From NCBI GenBank assembly GCA_027490975.1, contig JAIXXA010000076.1, positions 1 to 49,156 of the forward strand: a DNA stretch of 49,156 bases, read 5' to 3'. This document shows positions 25,045-33,331 of the stretch, piece after piece (the first letter of the stretch is position 1; the number at the start of each line of letters is the position of its first letter). The DNA comes from Rhodospirillaceae bacterium. Its GTDB lineage: Bacteria; Pseudomonadota; Alphaproteobacteria; CACIAM-22H2. Below the pieces are notes generated by a model. It saw only the letters and a list, made by a program, of their open reading frames with translations, had not been told where the DNA came from and searched no databases. The position numbers and the translations under genes were made by a program.

Positions 25045-25626
25045 CTAAGGGGCTATGGCGAAAGGCTCGGCAGTCTCCGCGACGATGATCCCGCCCACCG
25101 GCAAATCGACGCTTGTGCCGGTGACGAAAAGGCCAATCACAGGTGCCGCAACGGTGGTAGCGATGGCAGCGCCAGCGTTGTCAGACCCGGCGGAGCTGAA
25201 CTTGGTTTTGCGCAGCACTATGCGCCGCCCTCCAGCCTCAAGGTATCTGGCTGCCACGATAAGCTCACCAGCTCTCCCGCCAAAGCCTTTCGGAGATGCA
25301 TGCACGACCTGAGCCATGCCTTTGGTCCCGGCCAGAATGACCGGCGTCGCGCCGAGATAGATGTTATTGACCAGCTCGATTTCGAACAGGTCGCCTCGCT
25401 TGGCAGTGCGTGAACTGACTGGCTGCTTGATCCGCAGCGTCACCGACGTGCCAGCCGGGATGATGGCCTCCTGGCCTTGAACAATGACAGGTGTTGGCTG
25501 CTCTTCGCTGGACGGAGTCTGACCTAGGACAGGCGGCACGGACAGTGCAGAAGCAACCAAAACCATGGCTGCAGCCCCCCAATTACTCACGACATCCGCC
25601 TGATGCGAACTATCAAAGCCTAACAT
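25045..25626 (-). CDS. Exported envelope protein, paralogue of the gene at 23880
   Basis: A 193-residue exported protein, first gene of the three-gene set. A hydrophobic N-terminal segment (AAAMVLVASALSVPPVLGQ) is followed by EAIIPAGTSVTLRIKQPVSS, RGDLFEIELVNNIYLG, PVILAGTKGMAQVVHASPKG and GLFVTGTSVDLPVGGIIVAE. The repeated scheme of an IPAG-T-V segment, a second P-ILAG-K segment and a terminal GLFVTGTS hairpin is shared with the gene at 23880. The upstream region is AT-rich, so the operon promoter is probably near 25630-25680. Function unknown. Confidence 0.7.
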   Translation of the reverse strand: MLGFDSSHQADVVSNWGAAAMVLVASALSVPPVLGQTPSSEEQPTPVIVQGQEAIIPAGTSVTLRIKQPVSSRTAKRGDLFEIELVNNIYLGATPVILAGTKGMAQVVHASPKGFGGRAGELIVAARYLEAGGRRIVLRKTKFSSAGSDNAGAAIATTVAAPVIGLFVTGTSVDLPVGGIIVAETAEPFAIAP

Positions 25627-26086
25627 AAATTATTAAATATGCTAACTTTTTAGTCTACGAAGCATCCCGCCCAAGACGTCGAGTGTCAACCCCCTTTAAA
25701 TACGGGATCGCTCAAGTAACCCAGCTATCGAGCACCGGGAAAAGCGGCAAAGGCTTAGGCGACTGCATCGCACACCGGCAGGCGGAACAAGCCGACACGG
25801 CTATCCACCCAGCTTCGATCATCAGCGTGACCAATCGCCGATCTCAATAGCAGCCTGGCGGCTTTCGGCGGAAGCAGACGTTCGGCGCGGCAGCCGCGAA
25901 CGACTGGGTCTGGTCGACTGCTGCCGGAATGCTTCGCGACGAGGCTCGTGTTCTTCTTAGGCGCCATCGAGCCGAAACGCTGATCCAAAGCTTGGAATTG
26001 CTTCGGGCTTGCGCCTAAGGATAGGGCAGGAGCTTGCGCGAGCACGCCAAAGGTTCGCTGGCCGACATTGATCAAGGATATCTCTT
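25627..26086. other. Spacer of 460 bp with promoter sequence and a repeat
   Basis: Between divergent genes. The left 60 bp are AT-rich and likely hold the promoter of the envelope trio. The middle carries copy 3 of the dispersed repeat. AAGGATA before 26087 is the ribosome-binding site of the hydrolase. No gene is supported. Confidence 0.5.
25861..25930 (+). repeat. Dispersed ~70-bp repeat, copy 3
   Basis: Reads gctttcggcggaagcagacg, ttcggcgcgg, cagccgcgaa, cgactgggtctggtcgactg, ctgccggaat. It aligns without gaps to copy 5 at 38551, with two conserved blocks (ttcggcggaagcagac and gaacgactgggtct) exactly the same distance apart. Confidence 0.65.
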
Positions 26087-27997
26087 ATGCGCCGTAATTC
26101 GCTTATGTTTGCTTGCCTTGCATTGTTGGCCTCACCGATTGCCGCACAGCAGGAAGTGTTTCCGCCCAGCGACATCCCTTCCAATTTCTCCGCACCGATC
26201 GAAGCGCGTGACTACGTGAAGCGCGAGGTGATGATCCCGATGCGCGACGGCGTGAAGCTGTACACCGTCATCGTCTATCCCAAGGGACTGACCAACGCGC
26301 CCATCGTGCTGACACGCACGCCCTATAACGCCAAAAAGCGCGCGAACCGGATGGATAGCCCGCATATCCTGTCCACGCTTCCGCTGGCAGACGAGATGTT
26401 CGTCAAGGGTGGCTATATCCGCGTGTATCAGGACATTCGCGGTAAATATGGATCGGAAGGCGACTATATCGTTACCCGTCCGGTGCGCGGGCCGCTCAAC
26501 GACACCCAGACCGACCACGTCACCGATGCCTATGACACCATCGCATGGCTGGTGAACAAGGCAAACCTGCCCGAATCCAGCGGCAAGGTCGGCATGATCG
26601 GTTCGTCCTACGAAGGATTTACCGTGGCGATGGCGCTGCTCGATCCGCACCCCGCGCTCAAGGTTGCCGTGCCTGAAAGCCCCATGATCGACGGATGGAT
26701 GGGCGATGACTGGTTCCACTACGGCGCCTTCCGCCTGGCCAACATCGGCTGGGTAGGCTCGCAGACGGGCTACAAGGGCGCAGGCGAGGATCCAGCAACG
26801 GGGATCTACGACAATTATGAAGAGTTCCGCCGTCTGGGCGGCGCGAATGAATGGGCGAAGAATTCTGGCTTCGACCAACTTCCTGCCTGGCAGAAGATGG
26901 TCGCACATCCGTCGTACGACGCCTTCTGGCAAGGGCAGGCGCTCGACAAGCTGCTGGCTGCCAACCCCTCCAACATCCCGACGCTGTGGGAGCAGGGGCT
27001 TTGGGACCAGGAGGACATGTACGGCGCGATCACCGCCTGGGAGGCGCTCAAGGCCAAGGGCAAGATTAACAACAACTTCCTCGTGATGGGGCCGTGGCGG
27101 CACAGCCAGGTCAACCGCGAGGGGCGCGAACTCGGGCCGTTCAAATGGAATGGCGACACCGCGCGGCAGTTCCGCGAGGATATGGTGCTGCCGCTGTTCG
27201 AGCAGTATCTGAAGGATAATGCTCCGGCTGCAGAGCTGTCTACCGTCACGATCTACAACACGGGTGAAAACCGCTGGGAACAGTTCGACGATTGGCCGTT
27301 GGCATGCGAGCAGGGTTGCCCATATCCAATGAAGCCGTTGTATCTCAATGCTGGAGGCAAGCTCGGTTTCGAGAAGGGCACCACTGGCGGCGACAGCTAT
27401 GTATCCGATCCGGGTAAACCGGTTCCGCACCTGCCGCGCCCGGTCAATTTCGATGATGGCCGCTGGGGCGACTGGCTGGTCAGCGACCAACGCCATGCCG
27501 ATGGCCGCCCCGATGTTATGACCTACACCACCGACGTGCTGACCGAACCGATGCGCCTTGCTGGCGCTCCGTTTGCGGACATCTTTGCCAAGACCACCGG
27601 CACCGATGGCGACTTCGTCGTCAAGCTGATCGATGTCTATCCCGATGAGGTCGCGAACGATCCCAAAATGGGTGGCTATCAGCTGCCAATCAGCCTCGAT
27701 ATCTTCCGCGGCCGCTATCGCGACAGCTTCGAAAAGCCGAGCGCCATTCCGGCAGGCAAGACCCAGCGCTATCAGTTCCGGCTGCCGACGGTGAACCATG
27801 TGTTCCAGCCGGGGCACCGCGTCATGGTTCAGGTCCAGTCAAGCCTGTTCCCGCTGTATGACCGGAACCCGCAGACCTTCGTGCCGAATATCTTCCTGGC
27901 GAAGTCGGCGGACTATCAGAAAGCTACGGTGACGCTGGAACGCGGTGGTACGGCGGCCAGTGCTGTCTGGCTGCCGCTGGTGCCGGCTGCAAAATAA
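26087..27997 (+). CDS. Alpha-amino-acid ester hydrolase (CocE/NonD family)
   Basis: A secreted serine hydrolase of 636 residues that cleaves alpha-amino acid esters and, in characterised relatives, acylates or hydrolyses beta-lactams such as ampicillin and cephalexin. It has a signal peptide (LMFACLALLASPIAAQ), then an alpha/beta-hydrolase domain with the nucleophile in IGSSYEGFTVAMALLDPHP (about Ser 172), Asp in LWDQEDMYGA (about 306) with the acidic cluster that binds the substrate amine, and His in GPWRHSQVNREG (about 338). A C-terminal jelly roll follows. These positions match the Xanthomonas and Acetobacter enzymes. It stands alone between two repeat-bearing spacers, so it looks like a separately acquired cargo gene. 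A role in peptide or antibiotic turnover is an inference. Confidence 0.9.
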   Translation: MRRNSLMFACLALLASPIAAQQEVFPPSDIPSNFSAPIEARDYVKREVMIPMRDGVKLYTVIVYPKGLTNAPIVLTRTPYNAKKRANRMDSPHILSTLPLADEMFVKGGYIRVYQDIRGKYGSEGDYIVTRPVRGPLNDTQTDHVTDAYDTIAWLVNKANLPESSGKVGMIGSSYEGFTVAMALLDPHPALKVAVPESPMIDGWMGDDWFHYGAFRLANIGWVGSQTGYKGAGEDPATGIYDNYEEFRRLGGANEWAKNSGFDQLPAWQKMVAHPSYDAFWQGQALDKLLAANPSNIPTLWEQGLWDQEDMYGAITAWEALKAKGKINNNFLVMGPWRHSQVNREGRELGPFKWNGDTARQFREDMVLPLFEQYLKDNAPAAELSTVTIYNTGENRWEQFDDWPLACEQGCPYPMKPLYLNAGGKLGFEKGTTGGDSYVSDPGKPVPHLPRPVNFDDGRWGDWLVSDQRHADGRPDVMTYTTDVLTEPMRLAGAPFADIFAKTTGTDGDFVVKLIDVYPDEVANDPKMGGYQLPISLDIFRGRYRDSFEKPSAIPAGKTQRYQFRLPTVNHVFQPGHRVMVQVQSSLFPLYDRNPQTFVPNIFLAKSADYQKATVTLERGGTAASAVWLPLVPAAK

Positions 27998-28150
27998 AGT
28001 GGGGGTTTGCAAGGGATGGAGTTGCCGGAACTATTACCAATACCCCGCCCGCCTTGGCCCCTCTCAAGCTGCCTGTTCCGCACTGGTCGCGGTGTTCGCG
28101 CAATCATGCAGGGGGTTGTTGCCAAACTGCTACCGGCGTTGCAAATGGCT

Positions 28151-28220
28151 GGTTCTGGCATAAGCGGACGTTCCCGCCACCACGCAGGAAAGACTTATGT
28201 TGGGTCGACGGCGGCCGGTA
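28151..28220 (+). repeat. Dispersed ~70-bp repeat, copy 4 (degenerate)
   Basis: ggttctggcataagcggacgttcccgcc, then ttgggtcgacggcggccggta, keeps the order of the blocks in copies 2 and 3 but is diverged. It lies in the 578-bp spacer 27998-28575, where I see no other feature; a 126-codon frame there has no family signature. Confidence 0.4.
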
Positions 28221-28575
28221 CCTCTTGGGACATTCCCGACGTTCCCGCGAGGCAACTCGAACGTCCGCCGTTGCCAGAACTCGACATGCGAGAGCGGGAT
28301 CTTCCTGCGGTCCTGAACGAGAAAGTTCGGCCGATTGCGCTCCGACGGCTCACGGGTGCACGAGCGAGGAACGCTGGCATTTTTTGAGGTGGTCTTGATG
28401 AGCGAAGACCCGGTTGCGGATGATCAGCACGTATCTCCGATCATTTGGGTTCGAACATTCGTTTATGCGACCAAGCCGCTGGCGGATTGCGACTAATTTT
28501 AGGCGGGTGGGGGTTGCCGTAGCAGCGGCTTTCTACGATCAATGCTGGATACATCCTTCCCAAAGCTGAGACATC

Positions 28576-30054
28576 ATGCCCGATCCTGCCACTCCACGCT
28601 TCGACGCCCTCATTTTTACAGCACTCGGCTTGGAAACGACCGCAGTCGTTGGACAATTAACGGAGACGGCGCAGATCCAGCTAGGCAACTGCTGGAGCAC
28701 AACGGGCATCTTCAACGGACTTAAGGTCGGAGTAATCGAGGTCGGGGCCGGCAACTCGACTGCAGCGGCTGCGGCAGCAATGGCGCTATCGACTTTCGCT
28801 CCGCCGATCGCGGCATTCGTTGGTGTCGCCGGAGGCGTGAAAGACGTCAGGCTAGGTGACGTCGTGGTCGCGACGAAGGTCTACGGCTACGAGTCGGGAA
28901 AAGAGAAAGCGAACACGTTTGCCCCGCGAGGAAGCGGCCAATCCGTCGATTGGGAACTGGAACAGCGAGCGCGTGTCATTCGTCAGGCACCTACGTGGCA
29001 GGACAGGATCAACCTCGAAGGTTGGGGCGAAAAGAAGCCGTCGATCTTCGTCGAGCCGATTGCAGCAGGAGAAAAGGTCGTCGCTAGCAATCGCGGTGCG
29101 ACTGCTAAGTTCATCAAGGCGCAATACAGCGATACGGTGGCCGTCGAGATGGAGGGCCGAGGATTTCTGGATGGCGTCCGTGTCTCGGGCACGAGCCGTG
29201 GTATTATCGTCAGGGGCATCTCCGATCTACTTTCCGGCAAAGCCCAAGCTGACGCCGAAAGCTGGCAGCCTCGTGCCGCCGCTGCTGCTGCTGCCGTCCT
29301 GTTCGAAATACTCTCGCTCGTGACTCCGAAGGTCGAGCCCGAGCCCGCAGATTTCGGGGGTGATACAGCTGTGGCAGACTATAGGCTGCTTAATGGCCGA
29401 ACTGAGTTGCTACGCACTATAGAAGCCGCAGTCCGTGATGGTGCGCCTCGCTCCTACTCGAATTTCATCACCAGCTTGGAAGAGGCGAGAGCGGCGTTAG
29501 CTAAGGCTGACAAGGCAACGCTTGAAGCAGCCTTAGCTGCTGAAGCTATCAAGTTGAAGAGACCAAGATCCCGCTCGGACAATTCACCAGACCCGTTGAT
29601 TGTGAAATCTGCAAATCTCGGGCTAGCTTTGTGGAGCTCCGGTGATGAATACCTCGGGCATATGTCCAATCGTCACAATTGGGGCGTGGGTGTATATAAA
29701 ATCTACACGCTGTCTGAGAAATCCACTCCCGACTATATTGCGTTTTATCGTGGAGAAGTCTATGTGAAACGCAGTCTCGGCCCCGTGGGAGTCTATGAAT
29801 TTGCAACGGGCGCCTTGTTCGCAGGGACTTGGTCAGCGAACCATCCGCGAAGGGGGTATATGAGCTTTGTCGGACGCGACGAGCCATTTGATTTCTACTT
29901 CGGGGAATTTAGAGAATATACCACTAAGTCGGGCAATATCTGGAAGCCGGGTGGCATCGGTGTCGGCATATCGCTGAAAACTCAAACGATCACTTGCGGC
30001 GCATTCGAGCAGGGTGTTGGCGATAGCAGTGCGTTAACGATCCCTTACATGTGA
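28576..30054 (+). CDS. Purine-nucleosidase-domain protein with MORN-like C-terminus
   Basis: A 492-residue two-part protein. Residues 1-240 form a phosphorylase/nucleosidase domain of the MTA/SAH nucleosidase (PF01048) superfamily: VGVAGGVKDVRLGDVVVATK, the substrate-binding Glu in VAVEMEGRGFLDG, and the catalytic Asp in VRGISDLLSGKAQADAESWQ. Following Ala-rich and charged helical stretches, residues 340-490 contain GVYEFATGALFAGTWSA and GYMSFVGRDEPFDFYFGEF, which resemble MORN-type beta hairpins. Such nucleosidase domains occur as effectors in bacterial NLR-like and other conflict systems, where they break down nucleosides or nucleotides. The C-terminus may sense or anchor. It faces a 5'-nucleotidase gene. 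Domain calls are firm for the N-terminus and tentative for the C-terminus. Confidence 0.8.
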   Translation: MPDPATPRFDALIFTALGLETTAVVGQLTETAQIQLGNCWSTTGIFNGLKVGVIEVGAGNSTAAAAAAMALSTFAPPIAAFVGVAGGVKDVRLGDVVVATKVYGYESGKEKANTFAPRGSGQSVDWELEQRARVIRQAPTWQDRINLEGWGEKKPSIFVEPIAAGEKVVASNRGATAKFIKAQYSDTVAVEMEGRGFLDGVRVSGTSRGIIVRGISDLLSGKAQADAESWQPRAAAAAAAVLFEILSLVTPKVEPEPADFGGDTAVADYRLLNGRTELLRTIEAAVRDGAPRSYSNFITSLEEARAALAKADKATLEAALAAEAIKLKRPRSRSDNSPDPLIVKSANLGLALWSSGDEYLGHMSNRHNWGVGVYKIYTLSEKSTPDYIAFYRGEVYVKRSLGPVGVYEFATGALFAGTWSANHPRRGYMSFVGRDEPFDFYFGEFREYTTKSGNIWKPGGIGVGISLKTQTITCGAFEQGVGDSSALTIPYM

Positions 30055-30236
30055 GGCACATCCCAGGTAGCCTACCACTCTCGAAGTTCCGCTTCCGGCA
30101 GATACAGACCGTTACTCGCACTGCGTGGAAAGGCCCACTTTTGGGTCGTCTGCTGACATGCGGCTTATGAGCGCTGGGGCTAATCAAGCGCAGGTTCCGG
30201 CAAGTGTTTGAACTCATTGAAAACAAGGTTTTGCGT

Positions 30237-31154
30237 TCACTGATTTCTTATCCCAAACGGGATGTGCACGCACGGCGTATTCTCGGCGGCGGGCTCAAGG
30301 TGACCAAGTTGATCATCGAAGAAGATTTGCGGCTTCAGAATATCCAGAATATTCTTTTTTTCGATGCCACCGGTCAGGAAAAGCTCATCCACCTCGATCC
30401 CTTCGTGCTGTAGGGTGGTCATCATACGCTCGTGCGCGGGAGCGTTGCGAGCAGTGACGATGGAGACTCGGACGGCTTTGCTTGGGTCGTTGAGCGACCT
30501 GGCTTTTTCGATCTTCTGGATGCTCGAGATTTTCTGCAGCAGGGGCATCAAGGGCCCGCCCTTAAGGGGACGGTCCTTGTTCGTCTTTTCGTGGAGATGG
30601 AAAAGCGACAAGTTTCCTTGGGTATATTGATTTTCCGCCTCGTCATCGACGAGGACGCCGTCGAAGTCGAAAGCGATGCGAAGCTGTGTATCGAGATCAT
30701 CGTTCGAGGTCACGCAGGGGAGCACAAATCCGGCCGGCTGCCCTTCCGCTACCGCCGAACGCACTTCATCCCTGTTTGTGCTGAGATACAGGCAGGCATT
30801 GACCGCCTTCATGTAAGGGTAGGGATCGGCGCCCGAGAGAAAGAATGCCCTGGTGATGTCGAGGCCGTAATGCGGCATGGCATCCATCATGCGCAGCCCG
30901 GCCTGCGGATCGTTCCGCGACAGGATGACGACTTCGACGGGGGCTTCTTCAGGAAAAATGCGGTTTAGGTTGAGTAGCCGTTTGATAAAGGGAAAGGCGG
31001 CGCCGGGCTCGGGGATTTTGTCCCGGTTCGCTGCCTGATAGCGCTGAAATGCCGCAACGCCCTCCTGCTCGTAGATCTGATGCTCGACGGAGAAATCGAA
31101 CAGGGCACTCGAAGTTATCCCTACCACCAGCTTGTTCTTGATCGGATATGGCAT
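30237..31154 (-). CDS. Cytosolic-type 5'-nucleotidase
   Basis: A 305-residue enzyme of the cN-I 5'-nucleotidase family (PF06189), which removes the phosphate from AMP, IMP or related nucleotides. Family landmarks are LVVGITSSALFDFSVEHQIY, GAAFPFIKRLLNLN, EVVILSRNDPQAGLRMMDAM, HYGLDITRAFFLSG and the HAD-type catalytic DFDGVLVDDEAE. It is convergent with the nucleosidase-domain gene, 182 bp apart. The two could act in sequence on nucleotides: dephosphorylation, then base release. A housekeeping role is equally possible because such genes occur outside islands. Confidence 0.85.
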   Translation of the reverse strand: MPYPIKNKLVVGITSSALFDFSVEHQIYEQEGVAAFQRYQAANRDKIPEPGAAFPFIKRLLNLNRIFPEEAPVEVVILSRNDPQAGLRMMDAMPHYGLDITRAFFLSGADPYPYMKAVNACLYLSTNRDEVRSAVAEGQPAGFVLPCVTSNDDLDTQLRIAFDFDGVLVDDEAENQYTQGNLSLFHLHEKTNKDRPLKGGPLMPLLQKISSIQKIEKARSLNDPSKAVRVSIVTARNAPAHERMMTTLQHEGIEVDELFLTGGIEKKNILDILKPQIFFDDQLGHLEPAAENTPCVHIPFGIRNQ

Positions 31155-31330
31155 TGGTTAGATCCGCCTCAAATTAGCGTGTTCAAAAGTCGACTTTGGC
31201 GCATTTGGTCGTCGCAGAAGGCGCGGGCTGCTCCAAATCTGATCGGCTTTGATGCTACGTTGCCCGCCCCAAGGCCGATAAGCAATAAGGTCTAAACAAA
31301 TAGAAGTTCAACCGTAATGGCAAACAACGC

Positions 31331-32053
31331 CTAAGCCACCCCTTGTTTTTCAGCCGGATATTTGGCCTCCTTGAAGCATTCATTGAACTTTTTGGCCACT
31401 GCTTCAGGAGATGTTGGGAAGTCGTCTCGGCTTTCATCGTACTCGTTGTTGCATGGTGGGTTCAAATTCAAGATAAGATTTTTCTCGATTGGTTTAACCC
31501 ATTTCTCGCGGATCCACTTCTTCGGCGGCAGCTTTTGGCCGTGGGGCGGCTCAATGCGCTGATAGCCGAATGTGAAATGCTTCATGATATCGTGCGTCGT
31601 GGCCACCTTTATGAAATCCCAGTCGCGCTGAGCCCATCTTACCTTGTTCTCGGTTGAACAAACCCCGCTGTCCGTGGTCATCACTCTCCAATCTGCTTGC
31701 TTCAAATCACAGCTTATAGTGCCTTCGATATTGAGCACTTTAGGGAAGGACCCTGGGTCGAAAAAGAGCCTGTGGTCGCGTTGCAAAAAACCAACAGCAT
31801 GCTTTCCGATCCGGGAATACACATTGCCCTCGAAAGGATGTCCGTTTTTATCATTAACGAACAATCCTATATATATTAGCCTCTCCTTCCAAAAGCATGC
31901 ATACACACCTCCACCGCCTAGTTCTTGAGGATCTATGTTTTTATTGCGAATCTTGCTCACCCTAATATTCGCCCAATCTGGTTTATTTGGATTGCGTTCG
32001 AATTTATCTAAAACTTGTAAGGTCAATATGTCGCCCAACGAGTACATTTTCAT
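31331..32053 (-). CDS. GIY-YIG-like protein
   Basis: A 240-residue protein with a probable GIY-YIG nuclease core: GGGGVYACFWKERLIYIGLF, then a spacing loop, NVYSRIGKHAVGFLQRDHRL, giving the G-V-Y, Y-I-G, Arg and His landmarks. The late conserved Glu is not obvious. The N-terminus is MKMYSLGDILTLQVLDKF, and the C-terminus contains NLNPPCN, a frequent end of such proteins. ATG 32053 has GGAG about eight bases upstream. The gene is markedly AT-richer than its neighbours, indicating separate acquisition. A role as a restriction or homing-type nuclease is an inference. Confidence 0.6.
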   Translation of the reverse strand: MKMYSLGDILTLQVLDKFERNPNKPDWANIRVSKIRNKNIDPQELGGGGVYACFWKERLIYIGLFVNDKNGHPFEGNVYSRIGKHAVGFLQRDHRLFFDPGSFPKVLNIEGTISCDLKQADWRVMTTDSGVCSTENKVRWAQRDWDFIKVATTHDIMKHFTFGYQRIEPPHGQKLPPKKWIREKWVKPIEKNLILNLNPPCNNEYDESRDDFPTSPEAVAKKFNECFKEAKYPAEKQGVA

Positions 32054-32107
32054 TCTTTGCTCTCCTTTTTTATCATTCAATCAGCAGGATTGATTGGACA
32101 GAATCGG

Positions 32108-33148
32108 TCAAAGTGCAGCTACTGCCAGTCTCAGCCTGTCGCGCATCTCGGCGCGCAAAGCCTCCGGGGCCTCGATGCGGATTTTGTCGCCCCACACGAA
32201 TAGATGCTCGGCCAGTTCGCGCAGCCCACCGGCGTGGAAGCGGATCAGCAGTTCCTCGCCTGCGTCTTCGATCACCTGCCGGGGATGAAACCGCCATTGC
32301 CGCGCCTCAGCAGTGCCATGGGGGCGCACCCGCAGGACAATGTCGTGAGCATCTCCGGTGAACACGCCAACGCTCTGGGTGAGGCGTTCATCTAGAGTCC
32401 ATTCCTCAGGCACTGGCGCCAGAACCGATGAGGCGCGCGCAGCCATGATCCGGTCAAGGCGGAAATTGTAGAGTTCGGCTTGAGTTCCGGCATCCCGGGC
32501 TACCAAATGGCAGACCCGACCAAGCAGCAGACCCCAAGGCTCAACCAAACGGTTTTTGGCGGGCACATCTGGGCTGCGCTGGTAGTCGATCTCGATACAA
32601 GTGCCCGCCTTGATCGCGGACTGGATCAGGGTCAGGATTGCCGGGTCGTTCTTAACTAGCGGGCCCGGGCTGGGCGCCACGCGCTGGCGGCGCACCAGTG
32701 GATCCATATCCGTATCGAGCCGAACCCGCACGTTCCGCCGCAAAGCCAGACCCAGCTTGGTCTGGAGGTTTTCGAGTTGGGCGGCCTGTGGACTGCCGTC
32801 CCGGCGCAGAGCGTCGGCTGCTACCGCCAATGCAGCCATTTCTTCGGGCGCGGGTGACAGGAAAGCGCTGCTCACCGCCTGTTCTGTGCGGTAGCGTTTC
32901 ACGCCGTCGGTGTATTCGTCGTCGATCAGGAAACCTGCATCCCCCAGAGCCGTGATGGTGCGAGTGATTGTGCGCGGGTGCAGTCCCAGGCGTTCGGCCA
33001 ATTCGCTTGCAGTGTAGCCGGGCCCTGGCTCGCTCAGCCAGCCCAGCATGCGTAGCGCTTGTCCAAGCTGTTGTCTGCGCTCACCGGTTGAAGCCTTGAT
33101 CAAAGTGTTGCCTATCAGAGATTTGAGACAGGACTCTGCTTTGCTCAA
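32108..33148 (-). CDS. WYL-domain transcriptional regulator
   Basis: A 346-residue regulator with an N-terminal winged helix (GYTASELAERLGLHPRTITR, then TITALGDAGFLIDDE) and a C-terminal WYL ligand-binding domain (CIEIDYQRSPDVPAKNRLVE, PWGLLLGRVCHLVARDAGT, YNFRLDRI). The C-terminal WCX extension ends RIEAPEALRAEMRDRLRLA. WYL proteins of this type (BrxR and CapW relatives) repress defence loci until phage infection. It is divergent from the tandem AAA gene across 183 bp and probably controls it and itself. No ligand can be named. Confidence 0.85.
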   Translation of the reverse strand: MSKAESCLKSLIGNTLIKASTGERRQQLGQALRMLGWLSEPGPGYTASELAERLGLHPRTITRTITALGDAGFLIDDEYTDGVKRYRTEQAVSSAFLSPAPEEMAALAVAADALRRDGSPQAAQLENLQTKLGLALRRNVRVRLDTDMDPLVRRQRVAPSPGPLVKNDPAILTLIQSAIKAGTCIEIDYQRSPDVPAKNRLVEPWGLLLGRVCHLVARDAGTQAELYNFRLDRIMAARASSVLAPVPEEWTLDERLTQSVGVFTGDAHDIVLRVRPHGTAEARQWRFHPRQVIEDAGEELLIRFHAGGLRELAEHLFVWGDKIRIEAPEALRAEMRDRLRLAVAAL

Positions 33149-33331
33149 TATCGGTTAAGGACAATATAACGACGTGTTTGGCTGGATGTGGACAGCGTAT
33201 TACTTAGGGCGATGACGTGGCGTTGTCCTCTTAGAGGGCCGTGATCTGAAGATGCGGGGTCGAATTGGGGCACATACCCCCTGTCCGAGCGTCTTGACCG
33301 ATTCTGTCACGCATGGCGGCTTATTGGTGGC
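33149..33331. promoter_or_regulatory. Divergent control region, WYL / tandem AAA
   Basis: 183 bp between divergent starts. It contains aggacaa (33158-33164) and its complement ttgtcct (33223-33229), and the palindrome cctcttagagg (33227-33237), either of which could be a WYL operator. Operator assignment is a guess. Confidence 0.35.

Noticed and set aside
26132-27817. 561-codon minus-strand frame opposite the ester hydrolase
   Set aside because: Antisense shadow; the plus-strand frame has a signal peptide and a full catalytic triad.
28007-28387. 126-codon frame in the spacer before the nucleosidase gene
   Set aside because: No family features; overlaps a dispersed repeat copy.
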